From Candidatus Villigracilis vicinus (lineage in GTDB: Bacteria; Chloroflexota; Anaerolineae; Anaerolineales; Villigracilaceae): 64,000 nt of DNA. A program made the position numbers and the translations under genes. The stretch is taken from positions 33,447 through 97,446 of the forward strand of contig JADKIL010000008.1 in assembly GCA_016721315.1 (NCBI GenBank). Direction: 5' to 3'. This document shows positions 42,627-51,061 of this stretch, piece by piece (positions within the stretch are counted from its first letter, which is position 1; each line of letters opens with the position of its first letter). The notes beneath the pieces are model-generated. The model was not told where the DNA came from, searched no databases, and was given only the letters and a program-made list of their open reading frames with translations.

Positions 42627-43583
42627 TCAGCCTCCGCCGCCCGGACCACCCCCGCCCGGACCCGCTCCGCCAGGGTCTCCGCCGGGTCCATCTCCATCGG
42701 GACCTACCCCATCAGGACCGATATCGCCATCCCCAGGTCCAAGGTCGGGTAGGGGACCGCCTTCAAAGAATTCAATACCACCATCAGGGTTTTCTTCAAA
42801 ATATTGTGAGGGGTCAAAATCGAACAGTTCGAATCCTTCGAGCTCTGGGTAGGATTCTGGGTTTGGCAATTCGTCAAGAAACTCTCCCAGCTCCGGGTTT
42901 TCATTCAACCAGGCTTGAATTTCGCCCTGATCTATGCCGTCGAACTCTACGATATCGCCATTCTCATCCACCAACGCCGAATCGCCTTCGGGGATATCTG
43001 CTTCATCACCGCTCTCATTTTCGATCGCACAATGACCTTCAAGGCATACCGCCTGCACTTTGCCTGTTGTTGGGTCGTAACTCACACTTAATAAACTTCC
43101 ACGTACCGATGCCACACCGGAGGGCGTTTGTACATCAAGTGACCCGCCATTCAGCAGAACGAATATCTTGCCAAAGATAAGGCTAAGGGTCGTTTGTGGT
43201 TTGCCTTCAGCATTGGCGACCTCAGACAAGTTAAACACCGAGTTGGGCGCAACGCGAACAATGGTGCCTTCAGGTTTCAAGTCTAAACGGGCGCGCCCGT
43301 CGGCGCCGGTTTGCAACGCACCGCCTTGTTGGATGATCGCGCCTGCTTCAGCAGGGATAAATTCTCCATCCGCCTCGATGCGCACTGTGACTTCATTCTC
43401 GATTTCAGCGATGACCGCTTCGCGCTGCGCCAGAACCTGTGTGCTGATTTCTGTTGGCGTGGACTCAACTGCGGCTTCTGTCTTGGCGGGTTCGGTAGAG
43501 TCGCTTGGAGTGCTGGCAGGGTTTGAAGTGCAGGCACCCAGCCATAACGTCAGGAGAAGAAACGCAGAAGTCATCCTTCGCAT
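42627..43583 (-). CDS. FecR-domain lipoprotein with Gly/Pro/Asp-rich tail
   Basis: 318 residues. The signal ends in WLGAC (Cys18), a lipobox. After a Thr/Ser/Pro linker, residues about 80-200 form a FecR-type beta domain (GAIIQQGGALQTGADGRARL ... TQ/QTPSGVASVRGSLLSVSYDP). An acidic segment follows, and the last 50 residues are a low-complexity GPDGDGPGG-type tail that stays readable only in this frame. Such free FecR domains occur in surface proteins not tied to iron uptake. It precedes the exported-protein gene. Confidence 0.83.
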   Translation of the reverse strand: MRRMTSAFLLLTLWLGACTSNPASTPSDSTEPAKTEAAVESTPTEISTQVLAQREAVIAEIENEVTVRIEADGEFIPAEAGAIIQQGGALQTGADGRARLDLKPEGTIVRVAPNSVFNLSEVANAEGKPQTTLSLIFGKIFVLLNGGSLDVQTPSGVASVRGSLLSVSYDPTTGKVQAVCLEGHCAIENESGDEADIPEGDSALVDENGDIVEFDGIDQGEIQAWLNENPELGEFLDELPNPESYPELEGFELFDFDPSQYFEENPDGGIEFFEGGPLPDLGPGDGDIGPDGVGPDGDGPGGDPGGAGPGGGGPGGGG

Positions 43584-43587
43584 GGAG

Positions 43588-44781
43588 CTATCCCTTTAAT
43601 AAATCGGCTGCTGCAGAAGCCATCAGTGCAACTCCGCTGACCAATGCACGCTCGTCAAAATCGAATTTGGGGTGATGGTGGTTGTAGTTGAGATTCTTTT
43701 CTGCATTTGCCGAGCCGACAAAGAAATAACAACCTTCCACTTTTTCCTGCATGTAGCCCATGTCTTCGGCGCCCATGGTCAGGTATTGATTGCTTGTGAT
43801 CTCAGTATCTGGAAAGAGGGTTTGGGCTGATTCAAACACGCTTGCAGCAACACCTTCGTTGTTGATGACCGGTGCAGTGACTTGTTTGATAAGCAATTCC
43901 ACTTCGCAGCCCATGGCGGCGGCAGTGCTGCGGATGATCTGCTCGAGGCGGGCGTGTACCAATTTGCGCACATCGAGGTCGAAGGTGCGGATGGTGCCGC
44001 CCAATTCGGCTGTTTGTGGGATGATATTAAAGGCGGTACCGGAGTGAATGGTGGTCACGCTGATGACAGCCGGTTTGAGCGGCTCGATATTGCGGGCAAC
44101 AATGCTTTGGATCGCGGTGACGATCTGTGCCGCACAGACGATGGGGTCAATGGTGGTTTCAGGCGCTGCCCCATGGCCACCCTTGCCGGTGAGTTTAACG
44201 CTGAATAAGTCTGCGCCTGCCATGACGGGACCTTTGGCAACATGTACCCAGCCAAGGGGCTTGTCGTTCCAAAGATGAAGCGACAGGGTCTTATCCACGT
44301 TGGGTCCTTCGAGTACGCCATCACGCATCATCATTAACGCGCCGCCGATCTCTTCGCCATTGGTGCCTTCTTCAGAAGGTTGAAAACAGAATTTGATGTT
44401 GCCAGCCAACTCATGCTTGCGTTCGTTCAAGATCTTGGCAACCGTTAAACCAATTGCCGTGTGACCATCGTGCCCGCAGGCATGCATGACTCCGGCATTT
44501 TCGGAGGAATATTCTGCGCCAGTGTCTTCAGCGATCGGCAGGGCATCCATGTCGAAGCGCAGGAGGATGGTTGGGCCTGGCTTGGTACCTTCGAGATAAC
44601 CAACCACGCCGGTTTTTCCAACGCCCTTGGTCACTTCGATACCGAGAGCCTCAAGTTCCTTTGCCACAATGCCGCCGGTGCGAATTTCATTGAAGCCAAG
44701 TTCGGGGTGCTTGTGAAAGTCACGCCGCATGGCTTGGGTGTAGGGAAAGAGTTCTTCGGCTTTTTTGAGGAAGGGGTTCAT
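43588..44781 (-). CDS. M20-family amidohydrolase (hippurate/IAA-amino-acid hydrolase type)
   Basis: 397 residues from ATG 44781, which has GGAG upstream; an in-frame start at 44826 is less likely. Metal-binding and catalytic motifs: MHACGHDGHTAIGL, FQPSEEGTNGEEIGGALMM and the late GAEDMGYMQEKVEGCYFFVG. The lid domain contains GKGGHGAAPETTIDP. It removes an N-acyl group from an amino acid or related conjugate. It has no obvious pathway partner. Confidence 0.9.
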   Translation of the reverse strand: MNPFLKKAEELFPYTQAMRRDFHKHPELGFNEIRTGGIVAKELEALGIEVTKGVGKTGVVGYLEGTKPGPTILLRFDMDALPIAEDTGAEYSSENAGVMHACGHDGHTAIGLTVAKILNERKHELAGNIKFCFQPSEEGTNGEEIGGALMMMRDGVLEGPNVDKTLSLHLWNDKPLGWVHVAKGPVMAGADLFSVKLTGKGGHGAAPETTIDPIVCAAQIVTAIQSIVARNIEPLKPAVISVTTIHSGTAFNIIPQTAELGGTIRTFDLDVRKLVHARLEQIIRSTAAAMGCEVELLIKQVTAPVINNEGVAASVFESAQTLFPDTEITSNQYLTMGAEDMGYMQEKVEGCYFFVGSANAEKNLNYNHHHPKFDFDERALVSGVALMASAAADLLKG

Positions 44782-44883
44782 GTTGTTTTTCTCCGAGTAG
44801 GTCTGGGGTTGTATGAAAAAAGTCAAAGGCGGAAGATCAACGAACAGTCCAACGATCTTTACCTTTGACTTTTAACGAAATCA

Positions 44884-45612
44884 CTAACCGTATTTTACGA
44901 CTCTAAACTTTTCTTCGTAACGCGGATCTTCATCCGTACTATCTTCGGTGCGGCGGGACTTCATGCGTTCGATCAATTTGTCTACATCCTGCACCTGAGT
45001 CTTGTGTTGCAGGATGCCTTGTAATTTGATGTCCCAGGTAGCGGTGACATCGATACTGGTGTTGGGCTGATTAGTGAGCGAACACCAGACCTCTTTGGGC
45101 ATGTGCGGCTCAAAGCCTTGTGCCTGAAGATCAGGGAAGTAGGCAGGGTTGCCCGCGGCGGGGAAGACCGCATCCAACACCACCTGTCCGCAGGCGCGAT
45201 GATCGGGGTGATTGATGCCGTAAAGAGCAAAGAGATTTTGCGGGTCGCAGGTGACGAGGATATCGGGTTTGTGCCTGCGGATCTCGCGTGTCACGTCGCG
45301 GCGGAGATTCAGGTCTGGGACGAGGTACCCATCCGGCAGGTCCATGAAAAGAGGCGGTTGAGCGCCGATGACCTTGGCGGCTTCAGCTTGTTCGATATGA
45401 CGGATCCCGCATAGTTTTTCAGGGGTCATATCCGGGGTGGTTGTGGGGTTGAAGCCCTTATCGCCGCAGGTCAATAAAAGGTATGTGACGGTGTGACCTT
45501 CACGTGCCCATTTGGCGAGTGTGCCGCCACAAAAAAATTCTGGATCATCCGGGTGCGCCAGAATGACCAGAATTTTTTGATCGGTTTCCCAGGTTTTAGT
45601 TTGCTCTGTCAT
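44884..45612 (-). CDS. PIG-L family deacetylase
   Basis: 242 residues from ATG 45612; longer in-frame N-termini would be Ala/Lys-rich out-of-frame reading of the upstream gene. Zinc motif LAHPDDPEFFCGG near the N-terminus and the later His in GINHPDHRACG are the usual metal ligands. Members deacetylate N-acetylglucosamine conjugates (PIG-L, MshB, BshB) or related sugars; no thiol-biosynthesis partner genes are present. It overlaps the end of ricT by 17 nt and is therefore co-translated with it. Confidence 0.88.
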   Translation of the reverse strand: MTEQTKTWETDQKILVILAHPDDPEFFCGGTLAKWAREGHTVTYLLLTCGDKGFNPTTTPDMTPEKLCGIRHIEQAEAAKVIGAQPPLFMDLPDGYLVPDLNLRRDVTREIRRHKPDILVTCDPQNLFALYGINHPDHRACGQVVLDAVFPAAGNPAYFPDLQAQGFEPHMPKEVWCSLTNQPNTSIDVTATWDIKLQGILQHKTQVQDVDKLIERMKSRRTEDSTDEDPRYEEKFRVVKYG

Positions 45613-46546
45613 TTTTCTTTTGTTGTTTTGCCTTGCCGCAGTTGCAGCCGCCGCCTTCGTGTTTGTCGCAGGGTGCTTCCGATTTTCGGCGCAGGGCTTC
45701 GAGTTCATCCCACGGCTGGACTTCTTCGCGCAGGAAGGTGTGATGCTGGGGGCGCTCGCCTTCGACTTCGATCAGCACGGTGACCTTGTCGCTCATTGGG
45801 ATAACGTCGATGACCTTGCCTTCACCCTTGGGGGTGACCACGCGTTTGTTGCGCTTGGGCAGGGTTTTGCGGGCTTCGACATACTGTTCGTATTCGTAAA
45901 TGAGACAGCAGCGCAGGCGTCCGCACATGCCGGTGATCTCATCGGGGGTGAGGGAGATGCCCTGTTCCTTTGCCATTTTGATGGAGATGGGCGAGAAGTC
46001 GGTCAGGAATTTGGAGCAGCAACGGGTCTCAATGCCACAGGCGCCCATGCCGCCGATGAGTTTGGCTACATCGCGCGGACCGATTTGGCGCATTTCAATG
46101 TGGGTGTTGGGGTAAAGATCCGCCATATCTTTGCGCAACGATTTAAGATCGACCTTTTCTTCCTGTTCGGTACTATAGAGGAAGGCGAGGCGGGAGCCGT
46201 CGAAGTTATATTCAGCAGAAACGACTTTGATGGTGTTAAGGAGTTTTAGCTCTGAGGCTCGTGCGCGGCAGTTGATCATGGCTTCGGTCTGTTTGTTGCG
46301 CCAGGATTGCTGTAACAGCAGGTCGCGCGGGGTGGCGCGGCGTTCTACGGACTTCCAGCCGCCTTCTGGACGCGGGGGAGTTTCTTCGAGGATCTGCACG
46401 ACTTCGCCAAGGTGGCGTCCACGGGAGGTATCGACGATGACATGCTCGCCCTTCGTTAGGTCGGGCAGGGCTGAAGATTCGAAGTGATAGATCTTGCCGA
46501 TGCTGGTAAAACGTACACCGATAATGTTTTTAACGTCTGTTTGCAT
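45596..46546 (-). CDS. ricT: PSP1-domain protein (RicT/YaaT-like)
   Basis: 316 residues. The PSP1 core is clear: IGGMGACGIETRCCSKFL and ITGMCGRLRCCLIYEYEQY give the clustered cysteines that bind iron-sulfur clusters in the Bacillus Ric complex, which promotes RNase Y-dependent mRNA processing. A KOW-like RVVTPKGEGKVIDVIP segment follows. The C-terminus adds CDKHEGGGCNCGKAK, a further Cys/His cluster. A minus-strand TATAAT lies 7 nt before the ATG with no Shine-Dalgarno: leaderless. The PIG-L gene overlaps its end. Confidence 0.88.
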   Translation of the reverse strand: MQTDVKNIIGVRFTSIGKIYHFESSALPDLTKGEHVIVDTSRGRHLGEVVQILEETPPRPEGGWKSVERRATPRDLLLQQSWRNKQTEAMINCRARASELKLLNTIKVVSAEYNFDGSRLAFLYSTEQEEKVDLKSLRKDMADLYPNTHIEMRQIGPRDVAKLIGGMGACGIETRCCSKFLTDFSPISIKMAKEQGISLTPDEITGMCGRLRCCLIYEYEQYVEARKTLPKRNKRVVTPKGEGKVIDVIPMSDKVTVLIEVEGERPQHHTFLREEVQPWDELEALRRKSEAPCDKHEGGGCNCGKAKQQKKNDRAN

Positions 46547-46553
46547 GGGCGCA

Positions 46554-46559
46554 ATTATA
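46554..46559 (-). promoter_or_regulatory. -10 box of leaderless ricT
   Basis: Perfect TATAAT on the minus strand, 7 nt, then the ATG of ricT. No clear -35. Confidence 0.6.
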
Positions 46560-46630
46560 CCTGAGTAGTCAGGCGCCCGGATAGTTCAGCGGCGGAGTAC
46601 TTTCAAGTCGTTGCAAAGCCGGAAATCAAA

Positions 46631-46678
46631 GAGCGGTACGAAACAACCCGAAGGATAAAGGGTTGTTTCGTACCGCTC
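46631..46678 (-). terminator. Long perfect hairpin downstream of pfkA
   Basis: A perfect 19-bp stem (GAGCGGTACGAAACAACCC and its complement) with a 10-nt loop. On the minus strand TTTGATTT follows. It probably ends the pfkA transcript before ricT. Confidence 0.75.
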
Positions 46679-46715
46679 GTAAGGAGTACTGGTAAATAGA
46701 GCAGGTTCGGGCGAT

Positions 46716-47831
46716 CTATCCGAACGAAATTCCAAGATCCATGGCAGTCAGGACGATATCCGAATCCATGGGGACCATTTTCATTTTCCCGATCGCATCT
46801 TCGATGGGGACGTATTTAACGTTTGGCGGCTCAAGGGCAACCATTACGCCTGACTGCCCTTCCTCAAGTCCGCGAATAGCCGCAGCTCCAAAACGCAGAG
46901 CAGTCAGGCGGTCAAATGCCGTTGGGGAGCCGCCGCGCAACAAGTGACCAAGCACCACCACACGGGTTTCCTTGCCAGAGATGGCGTGGATCTCGGCTGC
47001 CACTTTTTCGCCGATGCCGCCCAACCGTTCAGCGCGACCGGCTTCATGTTCCACTACAGAGACGCCGCCGCCTTTGGGGGTAGCGCCCTCTGCCACGATC
47101 ACGATGGTGAATTTGCTGCCGCGTTTTTCGCGTTCGTGGATCTTCTCGATCACTTTATGGATGTCGTACGGGTGTTCAGGGATCAGGATCACATCGGCAG
47201 AGCCCGCCAAACCTGAATGCAACGCGATCCAACCGGCATAGCGTCCCATCACTTCAACGACCATGACGCGTCCGTGCGAGGCTGCTGTGGAGTGGAGTCG
47301 GTCGAGCGATTCAGTGGCAAAGCCGACGGCAGTGTCGAACCCGAAGGTTACATCGGTCTTGTCGAGGTCGTTGTCGATGGTCTTGGGGACGGAGATCAAC
47401 CGCAGCCCTTTCTTTGCCAGCACACTGGCAATGGCAAGCGAACCGTCGCCGCCGACGGTGATGAGCGCGTCGATGTGATGCAGGCGGAAGCCGCGCACGA
47501 TCTCATCGGAACGGTCAACTTCTTCTACTGTCCCGTCTGGGCGGGTGACCGGGTAACGCAGGGGATTGTTGCGGTTGCTGGTGCCGAGGATCGTTCCGCC
47601 GAGATGGGTGATCCCTTTTACTTTTTCGCGGGTAAGTGCCACGAAGCCGCCGTCTGGATATTCCTCGGGCGAGAGGATCCCGTGAAAGCCATCAAGGACG
47701 CCGTAGACTTCCCAGCCGCGTTTGATCGCGGAAAGTGCCGCTGCGCGGATCACTGCATTTAAACCGGGGGCATCTCCGCCGCCGGTACTGATCGCCACTT
47801 TCTTGATCGGCGAGTTTTGATTTGTAGACAT
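46716..47831 (-). CDS. pfkA: 6-phosphofructokinase, group III type
   Basis: 371 residues. Motifs: VAISTGGGDAPGLNAVIRAA, VGGDGSLAIAS (Gly at the ATP/PPi-deciding position, as in ATP enzymes), PKTIDNDLDKTDVTFGFDTA (Lys in place of the Gly of classical ATP enzymes) and EVMGRYAGWIALHSGLAG. GGDG together with PKTIDND marks the ATP-using branch of group III, although phosphoryl-donor choice needs assay. It commits fructose-6-phosphate to glycolysis. AGGAG precedes the ATG. Confidence 0.94.
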   Translation of the reverse strand: MSTNQNSPIKKVAISTGGGDAPGLNAVIRAAALSAIKRGWEVYGVLDGFHGILSPEEYPDGGFVALTREKVKGITHLGGTILGTSNRNNPLRYPVTRPDGTVEEVDRSDEIVRGFRLHHIDALITVGGDGSLAIASVLAKKGLRLISVPKTIDNDLDKTDVTFGFDTAVGFATESLDRLHSTAASHGRVMVVEVMGRYAGWIALHSGLAGSADVILIPEHPYDIHKVIEKIHEREKRGSKFTIVIVAEGATPKGGGVSVVEHEAGRAERLGGIGEKVAAEIHAISGKETRVVVLGHLLRGGSPTAFDRLTALRFGAAAIRGLEEGQSGVMVALEPPNVKYVPIEDAIGKMKMVPMDSDIVLTAMDLGISFG

Positions 47832-48025
47832 ATATTGCTCCTATATAAATGTGAACCATGCAAAAACATAATTCATGATATGTAAAGTTTGTGGCTCATT
47901 ATAGTACCGGACATTCATAGACAGGCGCGTAAAACCATAATCAAAGACGTAAGTCATGGCGGCAGGCGAGTATCGTCACTAAAATCTATCATTCAAAAGC
48001 AATATTTCGCGGGGCAGTGGCTGGG

Positions 48026-48031
48026 TATACT
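48026..48031 (+). promoter_or_regulatory. -10 box of the second sensor kinase
   Basis: TATACT, 6 nt, then ATG 48038; no Shine-Dalgarno and no convincing -35. Another leaderless arrangement. Confidence 0.55.
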
Positions 48032-48037
48032 GGTTTT

Positions 48038-49249
48038 ATGAGCGCAATCCAGACCCTCGATAAAATAGCCATTTTAAAAATGGCGTTCAGCGACCTTGCC
48101 GCCGATGAGTTGGCGGAAATGGCGGCGCTGACCGAGCTGCGTGAATACCCGGCGGATCACATCCTGTGCCGTGAAGGGGAATATGAAGAGACCTTCTATG
48201 TGATCGCGGAAGGCAATGCGGTGATCAGCAAACAGATCAGCGAGGATGAAGGCGAGCGCACCTTGCGTGTAGTGGGCAGGGGAGACCTGGTAGGGGAAAT
48301 GGCATTGATCCAAAATGCGCCGCGTTCTGCCACGGTGCGCACGAAAACCGCCTGTGCTGTTTTGGAAATGGACAAGCCGCACTTCGAAACCATGCTCAGC
48401 CGCAGTCCGCGCATGGCGCTCAATATCATTCATATCACCTTTGACCGCATGCGTGGAAATGACCAAGTGATGATCGCGGAATTGCAGAGATCCAACAAAG
48501 TGCTCCGGCAATTGGACCGTAATAAATTGGAATTCATTCAAGTTGCGGCGCATGAATTGCGTACACCCATTACCGTCCTGAAGGGGTATGCTAACTTGCT
48601 GGGGTCTTCACCGGATGTGAAGGCAAACCCTGCACTGGCTCCCGTGGCAGACGGCATCTTGAAAGGCACCGACCGTATGCATGCTGTGGTGAACACCATG
48701 CTGGATGTCACCCGCATCGACAGCGACCGCCTAACCTTGCGTGCCTCGCCGATCCTATTAAAACAATTGATCCTCGAAGTTGTCAGCGGACTAACGAAAG
48801 CCGCTTCTGAACGCAACATTGAGCTGCTTCACGTGCTGGAAGCGGATACACCCCTTATCCACGGTGACCCGGCATTGATCCATAAGGCGTTGTATCATCT
48901 GCTCGTTAATGCCGTCAAATACACACCGGATGGCGGTATGGTGAGCATTTCCACCCGTCCTGTCAGCATGGAGAATGGGAAGCCGGGCGCGCTCATCGCC
49001 GTCCGCGACACGGGGATTGGTTTGGATGAAGAACACCATGATTTGGTGTTCGAGAAGTTCTATCAAGTGGGGGCGGTTAGTGTGCATTCTTCGGGATCCA
49101 CCAACTTCAAAGGCGGCGGACCCGGCTTGGGGCTGGCGATCGTGCGCGGCGTGGCAAGAGCGCACAGCGGAAAAACATGGGTGGAAAGCAAAGGGCTGGA
49201 CGAGGTCAATTTCCCCGGTTGTACCTTTTATCTACTGCTGCCGGTGTAA
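48038..49249 (+). CDS. Cyclic-nucleotide-binding-domain sensor histidine kinase (second copy)
   Basis: 403 residues from ATG 48038; the in-frame upstream start would fall in the promoter. It has the same plan as the kinase at 85-1251. A cNMP-binding domain carries VGEMALIQNAPRSATV (85-100), here with the canonical Arg-Ser-Ala cassette. Then come a short coiled linker, H-box VAAHELRTPI (His172), the N-box LLVNAVKYTP, G1 RDTGIGLD and G2 GPGLGLAI. The ATP-lid carries a long insert (VGAVSVHSSGSTNFKGGG). No transmembrane or PAS domain and no adjacent regulator. Confidence 0.9.
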   Translation: MSAIQTLDKIAILKMAFSDLAADELAEMAALTELREYPADHILCREGEYEETFYVIAEGNAVISKQISEDEGERTLRVVGRGDLVGEMALIQNAPRSATVRTKTACAVLEMDKPHFETMLSRSPRMALNIIHITFDRMRGNDQVMIAELQRSNKVLRQLDRNKLEFIQVAAHELRTPITVLKGYANLLGSSPDVKANPALAPVADGILKGTDRMHAVVNTMLDVTRIDSDRLTLRASPILLKQLILEVVSGLTKAASERNIELLHVLEADTPLIHGDPALIHKALYHLLVNAVKYTPDGGMVSISTRPVSMENGKPGALIAVRDTGIGLDEEHHDLVFEKFYQVGAVSVHSSGSTNFKGGGPGLGLAIVRGVARAHSGKTWVESKGLDEVNFPGCTFYLLLPV

Positions 49250-49274
49250 ATATCTTATTAAGTGGAGATCATAT

Positions 49275-49943
49275 TTACGGCGTGATATTTACGATCAAAT
49301 TCGTTTGGGCAATTGATTCGCCATTATTTAATACAACAAACTGGATCAGTTGATCTCCAAAAGGACAAGTGTCTTGCGTACTAATCTGCCAGGAGGTAAT
49401 CCATGCGCCATTTTCTCCCCAGGGTAAGATCTCATTCGTTTTACTGGCAGAAATACACTGTTGATTTAAAGAAACAACATGAATAAGGGATTTTGGTATC
49501 TCGCTGGTGTCTAACTGAGATATCGTTAAAACGACTTCCTGGTTCTTTGATTTGTCTTCTTGCTGGTGTACTGCAAGAGTCTGCCTGGATAACTCGATAA
49601 TTGGATGGGTGGGCGGCATTATTTGATTGATGGCAAATCCGATCGGGGAGAGGACAAGAAACAATGTGCCTAGAATAAATAACCGAATGCTATTATCGAA
49701 CCTCGCCTTGTTTTCATCAACTTTTCCCGGACTCCCTCCTTCGAATTGTAGTACTCTGATAAGTTTGTAAGAGCAATACGATATTGTCAGGAGACCCGCC
49801 CAAACAAGCCCAAGTGCGATAAAAACGGAAGGTGAATGTTCCTGCTGTGAAATGAAGCTCGATGCGCCAGCTCCAATAGGCAGGACCGTGATACAAATCT
49901 GAAGGAGGGTCTTGGATACGGAATGAATTTGCGATTCTTCCAT
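49275..49943 (-). CDS. Membrane protein with three predicted helices
   Basis: 222 residues. Hydrophobic segments: about 12-30 (LLQICITVLPIGAGASSFI), 38-60 (VFIALGLVWAGLLTISYCSY) and 89-110 (LFILGTLFLVLSPIGFAI), then a 110-residue extracytoplasmic beta-rich domain with three cysteines. No family recognised. It begins 4 nt after the stop of the 316-residue gene, so the two form an operon. Rather AT-rich. Confidence 0.72.
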   Translation of the reverse strand: MEESQIHSVSKTLLQICITVLPIGAGASSFISQQEHSPSVFIALGLVWAGLLTISYCSYKLIRVLQFEGGSPGKVDENKARFDNSIRLFILGTLFLVLSPIGFAINQIMPPTHPIIELSRQTLAVHQQEDKSKNQEVVLTISQLDTSEIPKSLIHVVSLNQQCISASKTNEILPWGENGAWITSWQISTQDTCPFGDQLIQFVVLNNGESIAQTNLIVNITP

Positions 49944-49947
49944 GTAA

Positions 49948-50898
49948 TTACTCTATGTAGTTGAGCGGCGACTGAATTAAATCTGAGAATAACCCCGGCA
50001 ACATGTTAACCACTTCGGAAGGGGTTTCTGCTTCCTGAAATATTGGCGTGTCTCTGCCGGGCTTAAGGTCGCAGGAGCGATTTAGTCCTTTATGTGAATC
50101 CGAGAGCAGATTAATAATGATGCGATTTTTGAGTTGTAATAAAAATCTTAAATTTGCTTTTATCGCATTTGATTCATGAGTTCCAAATTTTGATAGCCAT
50201 GCCGAACTGACTATATATATCCATGGCTGCAGCTTCTTCTCACTCCATGCAAGCCCGGTAAAATCTGAAAGGTTATTAGAGTCCGTGTGTTTTTCCGACC
50301 GAAACCCTGCATTGTTTAATTCTTGCGAGTGCGATGCCAGCTTTTCAAATTCAGCATCTTCCACCCAGGCGTGGACCCTAACTTGCCAGGTCTTGACAAT
50401 ACTGCTTGCGTAAACATCCTTGGAGCTTAATTTTAAAACCCCCATTGAGTTGACTCTGTCTGGAATTAAAATTTCTGCATTGCTTAGGTTTTCTGGAAGC
50501 GAGTTTTCTGGAACAGAGGTTTTTATTCTTCCAAACAACCAATCCGGCTTGCTGGTTTCGTAGGACTTTAATTGGATAAGGCAGAAGCTGTTTTTCTTTA
50601 ATTCGCGCGTTGTATGAGACTCGGTTTCAATAGGGCTTTTCCCATTATCGATCAGTGGATATAGTTGCGGGGCGATAGCCTTGAAGGCTTCTTCCATATC
50701 TCCCCATAATAAACTTTCGAGATCAAGGTTTGGCGGTTTATTATCCCCGCCTTGTCCGTTTCCTTGCATCGTAAACTTCGAGTTGAGCCCCTGTGAACTG
50801 CTCTTGCTGCCCGTTTGCGAAGATTCAACACCAGGCAAAAACCCCACCCATTTTGGCGGGAGCTTCTGATATATCGTTCTTCGCGGGCTGGCGTTCAT
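49948..50898 (-). CDS. Soluble protein of unknown function
   Basis: 316 residues with no signal peptide or membrane segment. The first 60 residues are low-complexity (Ser/Gln/Gly/Asn rich); the remainder is mixed alpha/beta with aromatic-rich segments (FTGLAWSEKKLQPWIYIVSS; AKLRFLLQLKNRIIINLLSD-like helix). No motif is recognised. It is coupled to the downstream membrane-protein gene. No Shine-Dalgarno is seen before the ATG. Confidence 0.65.
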   Translation of the reverse strand: MNASPRRTIYQKLPPKWVGFLPGVESSQTGSKSSSQGLNSKFTMQGNGQGGDNKPPNLDLESLLWGDMEEAFKAIAPQLYPLIDNGKSPIETESHTTRELKKNSFCLIQLKSYETSKPDWLFGRIKTSVPENSLPENLSNAEILIPDRVNSMGVLKLSSKDVYASSIVKTWQVRVHAWVEDAEFEKLASHSQELNNAGFRSEKHTDSNNLSDFTGLAWSEKKLQPWIYIVSSAWLSKFGTHESNAIKANLRFLLQLKNRIIINLLSDSHKGLNRSCDLKPGRDTPIFQEAETPSEVVNMLPGLFSDLIQSPLNYIE

Positions 50899-50984
50899 AC
50901 AATTTGATCCGATGTGCTCTATTGTTGATAGCTATAACGGTGTTTTGTTGATTCTATTGTACACAAAATCTGCTTCAAATGAAA

Positions 50985-51054
50985 TTGCCTCCTCCGAAAA
51001 CCTGCCCTGGATCTACCTGTCTTTGGGCATATGTAGGTTGTTCGGAGGAGGCAA
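50985..51054 (-). terminator. Large hairpin after the AbgB-like gene
   Basis: TTGCCTCCTCCGAA (50985-50998) pairs perfectly with TTCGGAGGAGGCAA (51041-51054); the loop contains a second GCCC/GGGC and AACCT/AGGTT pairing. TTTCATTT follows on the minus strand. It ends the amidohydrolase transcript. Confidence 0.75.
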
Positions 51055-51061
51055 GGAATTT

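Noticed and set aside
42627..42780. Plus-strand arginine/proline-rich frames opposite the FecR tail
   Set aside because: They are reading-frame shadows of the low-complexity Gly/Pro/Asp tail of the FecR lipoprotein.
46572..46640. tRNA-like sequence (D-arm-like GGATAGTTCAGCGGCGGAG and TTGCAAA loop-like word)
   Set aside because: No pairing acceptor stem, no T-arm GGTTC-A motif and no consistent anticodon stem could be built; at best a remnant.
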